Positions 10,892 through 19,459 of a stretch of DNA of 64,000 bases are shown here, piece by piece. Every line of letters starts with the position of its first letter. Positions within the stretch are counted from its first letter, which is position 1. A model generated the notes under the pieces. The model was not told where the DNA came from, searched no databases, and saw only the letters and a list, made by a program, of their open reading frames with translations. The DNA comes from Pseudomonas oryzihabitans (lineage in GTDB: Bacteria; Pseudomonadota; Gammaproteobacteria; Pseudomonadales; Pseudomonadaceae). Position numbers and translations under genes: made by a program. The stretch lies in contig NZ_CP021645.1 in NCBI RefSeq assembly GCF_006384975.1, forward strand, positions 3,066,001-3,130,000, given 5' to 3'.

Positions 10892-10912
10892 AGCCCGGTT
10901 CGCCGGGCTTTT
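10892..10912 (+). terminator. Rho-independent terminator of ppa
   Basis: AGCCCGG-TTCG-CCGGGCT followed by TTT: a 7-bp stem with a stable tetraloop, 18 bases after the ppa stop. Confidence 0.9.
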
Positions 10913-11118
10913 CCGTTTCTGGACGTCCCGCCTACCATCCCGGGCTTCCTATCCGGCGGCAAAGCGACTACCCTGCATCCCTCGTCGCCATCCGCGACCC
11001 CGCGGCGATCCGCCATCTGCCGATCGCCGTCCGAGGCTCAGGCCTCTTTCTCACCTGCCCGGCAAGGGCAACCCGGGCGGGCCGGGCTCACCAAAAATCA
11101 GCTCAACCCGCCCTCGAA
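10913..11118. other. Core intergenic stretch ending in a terminator: possible small RNA region
   Basis: No supported protein gene. It is GC-rich with several short self-complementary stretches and ends at 11119-11142 in a textbook hairpin plus T6, about 220 bp beyond ppa, which already has its own terminator. A second terminator with nothing coding before it hints at a short unannotated transcript, but no known RNA family was recognised (not tmRNA, 4.5S, 6S, RNase P or Rsm by eye). Confidence 0.35.
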
Positions 11119-11143
11119 AGCCGGCCACAAGCCGGCTTTTTTG
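11119..11143 (+). other. attL: left end of the genomic island, inside a terminator hairpin
   Basis: The 19-bp core CCACAAGCCGGCTTTTTTG at 11125-11143 recurs exactly at 47849-47867. On this side it completes a perfect terminator (GCCGGC-CACAA-GCCGGC-T6), so the left arm is chromosomal. The integrase gene lies about 155 bp inside. The target is not a tRNA gene. Confidence 0.8.
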
Positions 11144-11246
11144 TTGTCCGAAGAAATCCCTCGACATCCAATCAGGCTAGCAACCACGCGGCTTACAGCT
11201 TAGCATTCGTCCAAGGACATCCACCGAGAACCTACAAAATCCACGC

Positions 11247-11285
11247 TCAAGGTGTGGGTCAGAATGTGGGTCGAAGGGTGTGGGT
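11247..11285. repeat. Tandem GTGGGT repeats, likely integrase arm-binding sites (left)
   Basis: Three TGTGGGT boxes occur in CAAGGTGTGGGTC...TGTGGGTC...GTGTGGGT immediately before the integrase start. A matching pair is found near the right end at 47765-47789. Paired boxes inside both ends of an element fit arm-type integrase sites; those nearest the gene could also repress it. Confidence 0.6.
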
Positions 11286-11298
11286 TAGAGGAGGAACA

Positions 11299-12504
11299 AT
11301 GGGTAAGCTGACCAGTAAGACCGTGGGGTCGATCGTTAAAGCTGCAACTCCAGGCAAGACCAACGATGGCGACGGCCTCTACTTCCAGGTCTCCAAGAGC
11401 GGCGGCACAAGCTGGATTTTCCGCTACAAGCTCGACGGCCGAAGCCGCGAAATGGGGTTAGGCCCCTACCCTGCCGTTACCCTCAGCCAAGCCCGTCAAC
11501 TGGCCGCTGACCAGCGCAAGCTCCTTGCCTTAGGGAGCGACCCACTCGCATCCCGCGATGCGGCAAAGGAAGCCAAGCGTGAGGCAGAACGCCAAGCCGC
11601 AGCGCGTCGCATTACGTTTGAGGATCTGGCTCACGAATACCAGCAAGCACACGGGGGCAGCTGGTCTGAAAAATGGCGGAAAGGCTGGCTACGTAAGCTG
11701 GAGCTCTACGCCTTCCCAACCATGGGTAAATTGCCTGCGGACGCCATAGGTACTGACCAAGTGCTGGCTGTCTTGCGCCCCATCTGGGCGACCAAGACTC
11801 GCACCGCCGATGAAGTCCGCGGCCAGATCGAACAGATACTGGATGCAGCCAAAGCCCGGCGCCTACGCGAGGGGGAAAATCCTGCCCGCTGGCGTGGCCA
11901 TCTAGACAACTTGCTGAGCAAAGCAGAGAAAAAGAAAGCCAGGCAGCGGCAGCACTTCCCAGCACTGCAATGGAAAGATACTCCGAAGCTGATAGCCGCC
12001 CTGGCCAAAATCGAGACGCGTGACGCCGTCGCCGCCAGGCTGCTGATCCTAACTGGCGCGCGCCACCATATGATCCAACATGCTCAATGGTCTGAATTCG
12101 ATCTCAAAGCAGGGACTTGGGCGCTGCCTGCTGAGCGGATGAAGATGCGGAAACGCTTCGTCATCCCTCTGCCACGTCAGGCAATCGAGATGCTGGAGAT
12201 ATTGAATAATAATCATTCAATATATCTATTTCCCGGACAGGGAAAGAGCGGCGTCATGCACAGCAATGCAATACGCAATCTGCTACACAAGCTGGGGTAT
12301 GAAGACATCACAAGACACGGCTTCCGGTCCACCTTTCGGGACTGGGCAAACGAGTGCACAAACTACCCAAGAGAGGTTTGCGAGCTTGCGCTTGCCCACG
12401 ATGAGCGCGATCAGACAGAGGCAGCCTATTCACGATCCGATCTTCTTGAAAAACGCAAAGCACTGATGGCAGATTGGGCAAACTTTTGTACAAATTCACA
12501 ATAA
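11299..12504 (+). CDS. int: Tyrosine integrase, P4/CP4-57 family
   Basis: A 401-residue site-specific recombinase expected to insert and excise the island. The N-terminus has the DUF4102 arm-binding domain (NDGDGLYFQVSKSGGTSWIFRYKLDGRSREMGLGPYP, quoted in two parts: residues about 20-40 and 41-57). The catalytic region keeps the Arg box in LLILTGARHHMI (with HMI rather than the common RxxE), the HGFRSTFRDWA box near residue 345, and a tyrosine in EAAYSRSD. The ATG chosen has AGAGGAGGA ahead of it; an upstream in-frame GTG at 11254 would run through the GTGGGT boxes and lacks support. Confidence 0.9.
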   Translation: MGKLTSKTVGSIVKAATPGKTNDGDGLYFQVSKSGGTSWIFRYKLDGRSREMGLGPYPAVTLSQARQLAADQRKLLALGSDPLASRDAAKEAKREAERQAAARRITFEDLAHEYQQAHGGSWSEKWRKGWLRKLELYAFPTMGKLPADAIGTDQVLAVLRPIWATKTRTADEVRGQIEQILDAAKARRLREGENPARWRGHLDNLLSKAEKKKARQRQHFPALQWKDTPKLIAALAKIETRDAVAARLLILTGARHHMIQHAQWSEFDLKAGTWALPAERMKMRKRFVIPLPRQAIEMLEILNNNHSIYLFPGQGKSGVMHSNAIRNLLHKLGYEDITRHGFRSTFRDWANECTNYPREVCELALAHDERDQTEAAYSRSDLLEKRKALMADWANFCTNSQ

Positions 12505-12875
12505 GTGAAAGTACGGTGCCCGTAAAAGTGCCAGATCAAGTGCAGACGTCGATGAATACCTGATTAATTGAAGACTTAGAACGTATCTGTCAACCGCAAA
12601 ACAGGTTAGCCAATAGCGACCTCGATCAGATCTCAGATAAAACTAGCCGCGTTTATCAATGGAGAAAATTTAGTTCGCAAATTTATTCAAAAAAAAATCG
12701 CCCCCTTATCATTCCACCTTGCGCGCTTAGTTACCATTTCAGAAATATCTTAAAAGTACTTTCTACCAGATCTGAAATGCCGTACAAACAAACCAAAAAG
12801 AAAAAAGAGCATTGAGACACTTTTACGAAGACATAAAAACCCCAAAAAGCTTTAACTAATAAAGACGCGCAAGCT
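12505..12875. other. AT-rich gap between integrase and defence locus
   Basis: About 370 bp without a convincing gene, noticeably richer in A and T than the core. It holds long A runs (12689-12698 area) and small imperfect dyads, but no clear terminator, promoter or excisionase-like reading frame was found. Confidence 0.4.
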
Positions 12876-14615
12876 TTAAAAAGAAAAACGTCCCTCACTT
12901 ATTAGCCTTAGGTATTCCGAATCACTAACACCTATTCGCATCCAGTTGCGTAAGAGCCCTGCCATTTCACTAGCTGCACGGGTATACCGCACTTCTCCGA
13001 GCCAGGAAAATTTTTGGCCCTCCAAATCTTGAAACTCATATTTTCCTGAACCATCCTGATCACTACTGGCCAATACTCTTTTAAGAGAATTATCCGGAAC
13101 AAAGAAGAAGGTTCTAATAACTGGGCTTTTTTGATCTATACGAAGGAAAATATCCTGCCCCTCGGAATCCTTCAAAACAATCCCATACTTCTCCAAGTCA
13201 ATATTTATTTTTAAAAAAACAAATGGTGTCTTTTCCTCAAGTCGTAACGTATCACATGCTGGCGTCAGACAAATAAGGTATTCGAACTCCTCTGAAATGG
13301 CTTGCCCTTGGTTATCAGTTCCTGCGGACCTCAACACATACTTGATTATGGTTCCGGTAGTAAGTGATGGACACCATCCTACAGCGCTGCATGGTTTTGA
13401 GCGACCATGAGCCTCACGTTTGAGAACAACCAACCGAGCAAATTCGTGTTCAGAGCTTTTAGAAGAGTCAGGCCCACCTGCTAAAGCAGTAGAAATCAAA
13501 TGCCGAGATTTTTCAGGAAACCTAATGTCATTAGGGGCCCCATTGAAAGCCTTATGATCTCGCACACCACCAGCCAAAATACTTAGAAGAAGGGACTTAT
13601 CTAAAACCACATCTCCACCTACTCTCTGAACAGATATGGCGCGCTCCTTAGCATTGATCCACTTAATAATAGGCTCACTCTCTAAGTACCTTTCAGCAAC
13701 AGACTCTAAACCTATAGCAGAATCACATTCCGATACAAACAAGTCGCGGAGCATTTCCGAAACATCACCTGGAGGATTTGTAATAATTCTATTGGCAATA
13801 TAGGCAGAGTCCAAATTACTACCAAACCTCGTTAAAATATGATGAGCATTTTTTCTAACAGCCCCAACCGCTGCCAAGGAAAATGCAGGTATCAGTCCAT
13901 CTGCAAAAAAGGAGAATAGATCTATCAAATCGAGTGGCAACTGAGAGGCCGAAGTCAACCTCTTATTCTTTAATACGACTAGCGTATTATCACCATAAGC
14001 ACAGAAATCCTTCCCCTCGACATCCAAAACAGAGACGCCACCAATACGCAAATATTCCTTAATATCTTTAAATATAGAGTCTCCCAGAGGCTCTCCCGTA
14101 TAAACACAGATGAGTCGGAGCCTCCCATTTTCGGCTGAGTCTGACTCCGCAATCTGCTGAAGAATGGAAAGCGTTAGTGATGAATCCTTCTTTTTCAAAT
14201 ACCAATCAATAACGACAAGATCTGAGACTTTTGCTGCAGCTACTGCACGGGCAATCTTTTGGTCTTGCTGCGAATCTTCGTCATCCGGCAGGACAAATGC
14301 ACATGCAACGCCATTAGATGCAAACTTGTCAGATATAGCACGCAGATCTAGATCGTGTAGTTGATCTACCTCAGTATCAACGGGTGCAACAGTCGCCTCG
14401 ACCGCTAGAAATCCAGAATCCAAACCATTGTCTGTTGGCAGATCGATCTGGTCGATAGTTGCTGTTTCTCTTTCACGAACCCAAGGCTGATTGTCAATCA
14501 CAACCGCCGTCTTAAGAAACTCTTTTACGGCACCGCGTATATGATCAGACCAAATAGCGGCATAATCCATAGCCACTTGTTTTTCTATGACACCCTGACT
14601 TTCCATATCATTCAC
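12876..14615 (-). CDS. Receiver-like (response regulator) protein of the GHKL defence locus
   Basis: A 579-residue protein. The first part resembles a phosphoreceiver: TAVVIDNQ near residues 36-43 with acidic D41, and DLVVIDWYLKKKD with D137 as the likely phospho-acceptor after a long insertion, followed by LICVYTGEP. The remainder (about 200-579) is uncharacterised and could be an effector or scaffold; it contains SAVGWCPSLTTG and LICLTPACDTLRL, neither of which I can place. It starts 8 bp inside the end of the double-GHKL gene, a coupled pair. This type of long receiver next to a large GHKL protein recurs in restriction-like loci, but its role is not established. Confidence 0.65.
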   Translation of the reverse strand: MNDMESQGVIEKQVAMDYAAIWSDHIRGAVKEFLKTAVVIDNQPWVRERETATIDQIDLPTDNGLDSGFLAVEATVAPVDTEVDQLHDLDLRAISDKFASNGVACAFVLPDDEDSQQDQKIARAVAAAKVSDLVVIDWYLKKKDSSLTLSILQQIAESDSAENGRLRLICVYTGEPLGDSIFKDIKEYLRIGGVSVLDVEGKDFCAYGDNTLVVLKNKRLTSASQLPLDLIDLFSFFADGLIPAFSLAAVGAVRKNAHHILTRFGSNLDSAYIANRIITNPPGDVSEMLRDLFVSECDSAIGLESVAERYLESEPIIKWINAKERAISVQRVGGDVVLDKSLLLSILAGGVRDHKAFNGAPNDIRFPEKSRHLISTALAGGPDSSKSSEHEFARLVVLKREAHGRSKPCSAVGWCPSLTTGTIIKYVLRSAGTDNQGQAISEEFEYLICLTPACDTLRLEEKTPFVFLKINIDLEKYGIVLKDSEGQDIFLRIDQKSPVIRTFFFVPDNSLKRVLASSDQDGSGKYEFQDLEGQKFSWLGEVRYTRAASEMAGLLRNWMRIGVSDSEYLRLISEGRFSF

Positions 14616-17592
14616 CCTGCGAATCCTTCGAAAAGATCCTAAATTCTGGACTCACATTAAGCCCCGACTGCACAAGCTCAATATCAAGCCCTTCTCTACG
14701 CAATGCCTGCTGACTAATGGCAAGCCCCATGCCACGCCCGCCAGGCTTTTGTGTCTCGCCAAAGTCAAATATTCGCCGCCGAATGCGCTCTTCTATACCA
14801 GGCCCATTATTGGAAATCAAAAAACCTTGATTATCCGCATCTAATATTATCCTTTTCTCTCCCTGAGCACGGCTATTCAACCAATAAATAGCATTATCAA
14901 TGACATTTACAAAAGCCCCTATCAATGCCGAAGACTTACACTGCACTGTAAACCCTCGAAATGCCAAAGTAGCGTCAAGCCTTATCGAGAAAGTCTCTAG
15001 AGGCTCACTGAATACACCTCGCACGACGCTTAATATTTCACTACCTGAAACTTCAACGGTAGAGCGATACAATCTCCTACCCAGGGGGTCCAAGACCTTT
15101 AAATAACCCTCTAAGTGCTCAATATGATCGCGAAGCTTTTTATATATCGAAGCCAGAGGTGGATTTCTATCAGCCCATGGCTTAAGCTCCAACATGGCTG
15201 ACCTGATACCTCGCGACGCTCCCTCGAACTCATGCTGAAGAATACCTACCGACATCCCCATTTGAGCAAAATCAGAATAAAATTCAATCTGCTCCTCTAG
15301 GACTTGGTTTCTTGATTCAAGAGCAGCAAATCGATCATCCAAAGTCTCTCGAGCCTGGACCCCTTCAGATAACTCTATCATCTGTCGCTTCAAAGAACCC
15401 AATAGCTCAAATTCACGACTTTTTAAATCTAAAAACCTCTTTTCTATCTCGCTTCGAATTCCGTCTAATTCGTCTGGCTTCTCAGCTGTGCGCTTTGCAA
15501 ACTCATCAACTAACTTCTCAACATTAACCCTGAAATCAGAAAACTCGTCTTTGAGAACACCGTGAATAGCGCTTTGCATTCGCTCAACAGAACTTGATGT
15601 TTCACGACGCAAGCTTGCCAGATCACGGACAATATTTTCCTTCTCTCGCTCAATATCTTGAATTGCTATATTTCTTCTTTCTGAGGCAGCTATACGTCCA
15701 TCGCCCGCTTTTCTTACCTGATCATCCAACTCGGACCTGAGAGGTTCTAACAACTCTCGCTTTAGCTGTTCAGATATTGATTCGTACGCAACCCAATCCC
15801 TTTGCAGCTTTTTGGTTAGAGCCAACCCCCGAGGAAGTATTAACTGTACCTTGCCGCTCAATATACGTAGCCTCTGTTTCGCTTCTAGATCCAGCTGGCG
15901 CAACCTTGAAGCAAAATCCCCCAGATCAAACTCGAGACCGATAAGATCCAGCTTGGCCTTAAATACATTAATAATATCTGATGACTCGGACTCGAAGTAC
16001 CCCGAGTTATAATACTCAAAAAACTCATCAAGCTCTGACTGCAATAGCTTACGACGCTGATCGGCTTTGTTCTTCTGTTTTCTTAGCAATTCAGCTTGTG
16101 CAATTAATACACCTTTCCCCTCGTTATAATCATCCCCCTGAGGAGACGCGGTCCTAAAAAACTCATAAGCCAACTGCCTAAATAGATTAACCAAAATAGA
16201 TCGAAAATCTCGATAAGCCAGGTTCTCTCTAAACCCTTCGCGGCCAGCCTTCTCGGTTAAAGCGCCGTTTTCAGAGTGCTTAATTCCCACGTAACCAAAA
16301 CCACGGCGATAAGAGAAAAACCAATCTCTCGCAGAATATGTCCTTCGCTTTTCGATATCGAGCCAGTCGACATCTGAATTACCATAAGGAAGCACACGAA
16401 TCCCATCTCGATATATGTAAATCCCTCCTACCCTCTCCGTTTTGCTAGTCATTTCTGACCAGTCTTCTGGTGAAAGACGAGATTCACTAGCTCGACCTTG
16501 AACATATCCATAACGAAAAGAAAAAGGTCCGCATTTGGATGCACGCCCCCCTCCGTCCGTCCAGTTACAGACGAACTCCCTTGAGCGACCATATACAGAA
16601 ACCTTTCCTACAAACTGACCGAATTCGTCAAACCCCCCTTCAAAGTAATGATCAGTTTTTTCAAAATCATCACTAGTAAAGAAGCTGCTAGGCCCGATAC
16701 GCTCTATCACTCCATCAAAACTGTGATCACGAAATTCCGTTTTGATAACTGGTTCATCAGATGCCATTGCATTGGAGAACCCGAGGAGGTTGCGCTCCAG
16801 CTTCGAAGACTCCCTCTCGCCCTTTCCATCAATATCGTCATCTAACTCGGGAGCGACAGGAAGTACAATGAAATGTGTACCATAACCCTTACCAGTGAGA
16901 GTTAATGGGTCCTCCCTATATGCTCCCGCATCGTTTTTATTTAGTGTTTTATCCAGCATGTCGGGGCCTATCGCCCGAACTCGATCCAAATCATCAGTTA
17001 GCTGCTTGAACGCTGCGGGAGCAATTTTTTCTTCAAGGGCCTTTAGATTCACAACTACTCTATCAGCTAACCGCCCAATATCATCTCTAGTTGGCAGCGT
17101 ACCACCGGCAAACTCTTCCAGAGGCACGTCAATTGAGCTGACATCCAACCCCGGCTGCTCAAAAAGCCCCCAATGAACCAATGCTACAACTAGATCTTTA
17201 AGCCCATCTGGTCGACTTGCCCGAGACATCAATATTGTAATTGGGGCTATAACTGCTATGGCTAGACGTCCAATCCCTTTTTCTCCCATAATGGAACGCT
17301 TAGGTAATTTTTTTGGACCTCGCCATTCCTGATCGCCCGAACCATGATTGGCGTTAACGCGGGATTCAGTTCCCAAAGTTAACCAACGGTTCTCAACGTC
17401 TTCCCGAGTCATGCCATATCCGTCGTCACGGAGGACAAGTACACGGTTTCGGCGGAAATAGTCAACTTCGACTCTTTCCGCATAGGCATCATGTGAATTC
17501 TTGAAAAGCTCATGAATTGCGGTAGGAATACCCGCAATTTGCTGCCTGCCGAGCATATCGACGGCCCTAGCTCTAACCCTGAGCTGTGTCAT
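14608..17592 (-). CDS. Large protein with two GHKL ATPase domains (MORC/MutL-like plus histidine-kinase-like)
   Basis: A 994-residue protein. The N-terminal GHKL domain has an N-box AIHELFKNSHDAYA (E28, N32, D35), G1 DDGYGM (56-61) and G2 GEKGIGRLA (103-111), resembling the MORC/MutL-like ATPases described in prokaryotic restriction loci (Iyer and colleagues, 2008). Residues about 500-770 look coiled-coil. The C-terminus is a sensor-kinase core: a putative H-box GILQHEFEG with H787, an N-box with NVIDNAIYWL (896-905), G1 NNGPGI (928-933) and G2 GRGMGLA (952-958). Having both an effector-type and a kinase-type GHKL domain in one chain is unusual. It overlaps vsr by 4 bp and the receiver gene by 8 bp. 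Confidence 0.75.
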   Translation of the reverse strand: MTQLRVRARAVDMLGRQQIAGIPTAIHELFKNSHDAYAERVEVDYFRRNRVLVLRDDGYGMTREDVENRWLTLGTESRVNANHGSGDQEWRGPKKLPKRSIMGEKGIGRLAIAVIAPITILMSRASRPDGLKDLVVALVHWGLFEQPGLDVSSIDVPLEEFAGGTLPTRDDIGRLADRVVVNLKALEEKIAPAAFKQLTDDLDRVRAIGPDMLDKTLNKNDAGAYREDPLTLTGKGYGTHFIVLPVAPELDDDIDGKGERESSKLERNLLGFSNAMASDEPVIKTEFRDHSFDGVIERIGPSSFFTSDDFEKTDHYFEGGFDEFGQFVGKVSVYGRSREFVCNWTDGGGRASKCGPFSFRYGYVQGRASESRLSPEDWSEMTSKTERVGGIYIYRDGIRVLPYGNSDVDWLDIEKRRTYSARDWFFSYRRGFGYVGIKHSENGALTEKAGREGFRENLAYRDFRSILVNLFRQLAYEFFRTASPQGDDYNEGKGVLIAQAELLRKQKNKADQRRKLLQSELDEFFEYYNSGYFESESSDIINVFKAKLDLIGLEFDLGDFASRLRQLDLEAKQRLRILSGKVQLILPRGLALTKKLQRDWVAYESISEQLKRELLEPLRSELDDQVRKAGDGRIAASERRNIAIQDIEREKENIVRDLASLRRETSSSVERMQSAIHGVLKDEFSDFRVNVEKLVDEFAKRTAEKPDELDGIRSEIEKRFLDLKSREFELLGSLKRQMIELSEGVQARETLDDRFAALESRNQVLEEQIEFYSDFAQMGMSVGILQHEFEGASRGIRSAMLELKPWADRNPPLASIYKKLRDHIEHLEGYLKVLDPLGRRLYRSTVEVSGSEILSVVRGVFSEPLETFSIRLDATLAFRGFTVQCKSSALIGAFVNVIDNAIYWLNSRAQGEKRIILDADNQGFLISNNGPGIEERIRRRIFDFGETQKPGGRGMGLAISQQALRREGLDIELVQSGLNVSPEFRIFSKDSQGE

Positions 17593-18053
17593 GAAGACTC
17601 CTGGTCTCTAAGGAGTTGTAGACCTTTGTGTAGTTGATCCATGACGATTGCTGCCATGGACTCAGGAGACTGGTGGGTCCAAAAGCGTAAAACACTCCAG
17701 CCTGTAGCCAACAAAACTGAGGTCACCCGCTCGTCGCGGATACGATTGCTCTGTAGCTTTTCCGCCCACCAACTTCCGTTCGCTTTCGGGATAGTACCGT
17801 GATCCGGACAACCATGCCAAAAACATCCATCAATGAAAACGGCGAGTTTAGCCCTGGGAAAGGCAATGTCGATGTTCGATCGTCCTAAAACGCCGGATTT
17901 AGGCTTGTAGTGAATACGGTAACGAAGTCCCGCGGAGAATAGTAGCTTTCGAAGTGCAAGCTCAGGGGCGGTGTCTTTCGTGCGAATACGCTTCATAACG
18001 GCCGATACCTGATCCGAAGACGGTAGCGGTCGAGATGAGCGACTTTTTTTCAC
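17589..18053 (-). CDS. vsr: Vsr-like very short patch repair endonuclease
   Basis: A 154-residue nuclease of the Vsr/PD-(D/E)XK family. Vsr normally nicks T:G mismatches left by deamination of 5-methylcytosine. Motifs: MKRIRTKDTAPELALRKLL at the N-terminus, the metal-binding region NIDIAFPRAKLAVFIDG, and the hallmark CFWHGCPDH. It lies 6 bp after the cytosine methylase stop and overlaps the double-GHKL gene by ATGA. In such loci it could repair methylase damage or act as the restriction nuclease; the sequence does not decide. Confidence 0.88.
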   Translation of the reverse strand: MKKSRSSRPLPSSDQVSAVMKRIRTKDTAPELALRKLLFSAGLRYRIHYKPKSGVLGRSNIDIAFPRAKLAVFIDGCFWHGCPDHGTIPKANGSWWAEKLQSNRIRDERVTSVLLATGWSVLRFWTHQSPESMAAIVMDQLHKGLQLLRDQESS

Positions 18054-18059
18054 AGCACA

Positions 18060-19085
18060 TCAAGCCCTGATTGCCGCCCTAAGGCTACGGGCAATCGTAC
18101 GCATCATTTCCGGCGGCACGGCATTGCCGATCTGGGTTGCAACCTGGCTAGCGTTACCGTGGAATATGTAGGTGTCGGGGAACGATTGAAGCCGTGCGGC
18201 TTCGCGTAACGTGATGGCCCTGTGCTGTTCAGGATGTGCATATCGGCCCCGGGTGATATCAGTACATCCGGTCGTAAGGGTCGGGGCGACATCGTTCCAA
18301 CGCATACGCCCATAAGTGTCGGAGAAAGAAGAGGCTTTTTCCGCCCGCTGATGACAAGCTAACTGCAGCTCTATAGGTAAGGATTCACGCCCCCCGCCAT
18401 TTCTGGGGATGTGCTGCAGACGTTGAATATTGAGCGGTGAGTGCCTACGAGCGAAGTGAAGCGGATCCAATCCGGACTCAGGCCGCCCCACAGGCGGCAC
18501 AGGTAATTCCGAGATTGCCCGGTGCACGGTCTTTCGGCGACGTTGAACGATCTTCGTAGCGACAGATAGCGGAACACCTTTGGCTGCAACCAGGATCATC
18601 CTAGTACGACGCTGTGGTACTCCCAGGTCTGCAGCGTCCACCCGTATGGGCTCAGCTACGGAATAACCGTTCTTTCTCAGCCAGCGCCTGAAGCTCCCGA
18701 AAATACTAGTAGAGGCTAAACCAGGGACGTTCTCCAGGAAGACCAAGGAGGGCTCGAAACGAGTGATGAATTTTTTGGATTCTCCTACCAGATCCCGGCG
18801 CGAATCAGTGTCGCTCTTGTATCTGTTCTGGCTGCTGAACGGCTGGCAGGGGGCACACACCACGAGCAAGTCCAAATTTTGGGGTATGACGTCAGCGAAC
18901 TCTTCAGGGCTCACCTGACGAATGTCCTTCTCCAGAAGACGTACTTCTGGATGATTCTCACGGTAGGTGCGGCAAGCACCTGCATCAAAGTCAACGGCCC
19001 CAACGACTTGGAATCCTGCTTTCCGTAGTCCTAGAGAAACAGCACCGGACCCGCAGAACAAATCCAGAGCAATTGGCCTTGACAT
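18060..19085 (-). CDS. DNA (cytosine-5) methyltransferase, Dcm type
   Basis: A 341-residue C5-cytosine methylase. Ordered motifs: I LDLFCGSGAVSLGL (8-21), IV CAPCQPFSSQ with catalytic C80, VI FLENVPG (ENV 118-120), VIII PQRRTRMILVA, and X QIGNAVPP. The target-recognition region is around residues 180-270; the target sequence cannot be read from it. It heads an operon with vsr, the double-GHKL gene and the receiver gene, all with overlaps or gaps under 10 bp. An unsupported small frame ends 1 bp into its start. Confidence 0.93.
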   Translation of the reverse strand: MSRPIALDLFCGSGAVSLGLRKAGFQVVGAVDFDAGACRTYRENHPEVRLLEKDIRQVSPEEFADVIPQNLDLLVVCAPCQPFSSQNRYKSDTDSRRDLVGESKKFITRFEPSLVFLENVPGLASTSIFGSFRRWLRKNGYSVAEPIRVDAADLGVPQRRTRMILVAAKGVPLSVATKIVQRRRKTVHRAISELPVPPVGRPESGLDPLHFARRHSPLNIQRLQHIPRNGGGRESLPIELQLACHQRAEKASSFSDTYGRMRWNDVAPTLTTGCTDITRGRYAHPEQHRAITLREAARLQSFPDTYIFHGNASQVATQIGNAVPPEMMRTIARSLRAAIRA

Positions 19086-19459
19086 TAAGAATTACCTGAC
19101 AAATGAGTGAACGCTCTACCCTCTGGGTCTCGACGGAAACCAGAAATGGCAACGATTTTGCCACTGATGAAAATGTAGCCGCAAGTCCTTGTAGAGTCTA
19201 GAAATTTAGAACTGTAGGGCTCAGTTGTACAAGCAAAACGTACGTGACATGGACGATTTCCGCCAGCAGGTGTAGGTCGGAGCCCCTTTTTGATGCTGCA
19301 CACCCATGAGCCTTCCGATAACCTCCAAAAAGCCAAATGCGATCATCCGATGGTAGTGAACGTACGCAGGACCTGGGTGACCGAAAAGAGAGCTGACTCG
19401 CAGGCCCCTAAGACCAACCCACTCCTTCGCTATAGCAGAATAGAGTTAAGGAACGAGGA
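19086..19459. other. Divergent promoter region between methylase operon and MrcB_N gene
   Basis: About 370 bp without a supported gene, separating two outward-facing transcription units of the putative defence locus. I did not find a clear operator or consensus promoter. An 83-codon frame on the minus strand (19085-19336) overlaps the methylase start by 1 bp but resembles nothing recognisable. Confidence 0.4.

Noticed and set aside
11119..11143. Island attachment site within a tRNA or tmRNA gene.
   Set aside because: No T-loop GGTTCRAAT, acceptor stem or CCA end can be found near the repeat. The repeat is a terminator hairpin.
17589..18053. Vsr gene as the host's general mismatch repair partner for a chromosomal Dcm.
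   Set aside because: It lies inside an island operon between the island's own methylase and the GHKL gene, and pseudomonads generally lack a housekeeping Dcm.
19085..19336. An 83-codon minus-strand frame whose stop overlaps the methylase start by one base, considered as a controller (C) protein.
   Set aside because: No helix-turn-helix pattern, no ribosome site, odd composition. It may be chance in an intergenic region.
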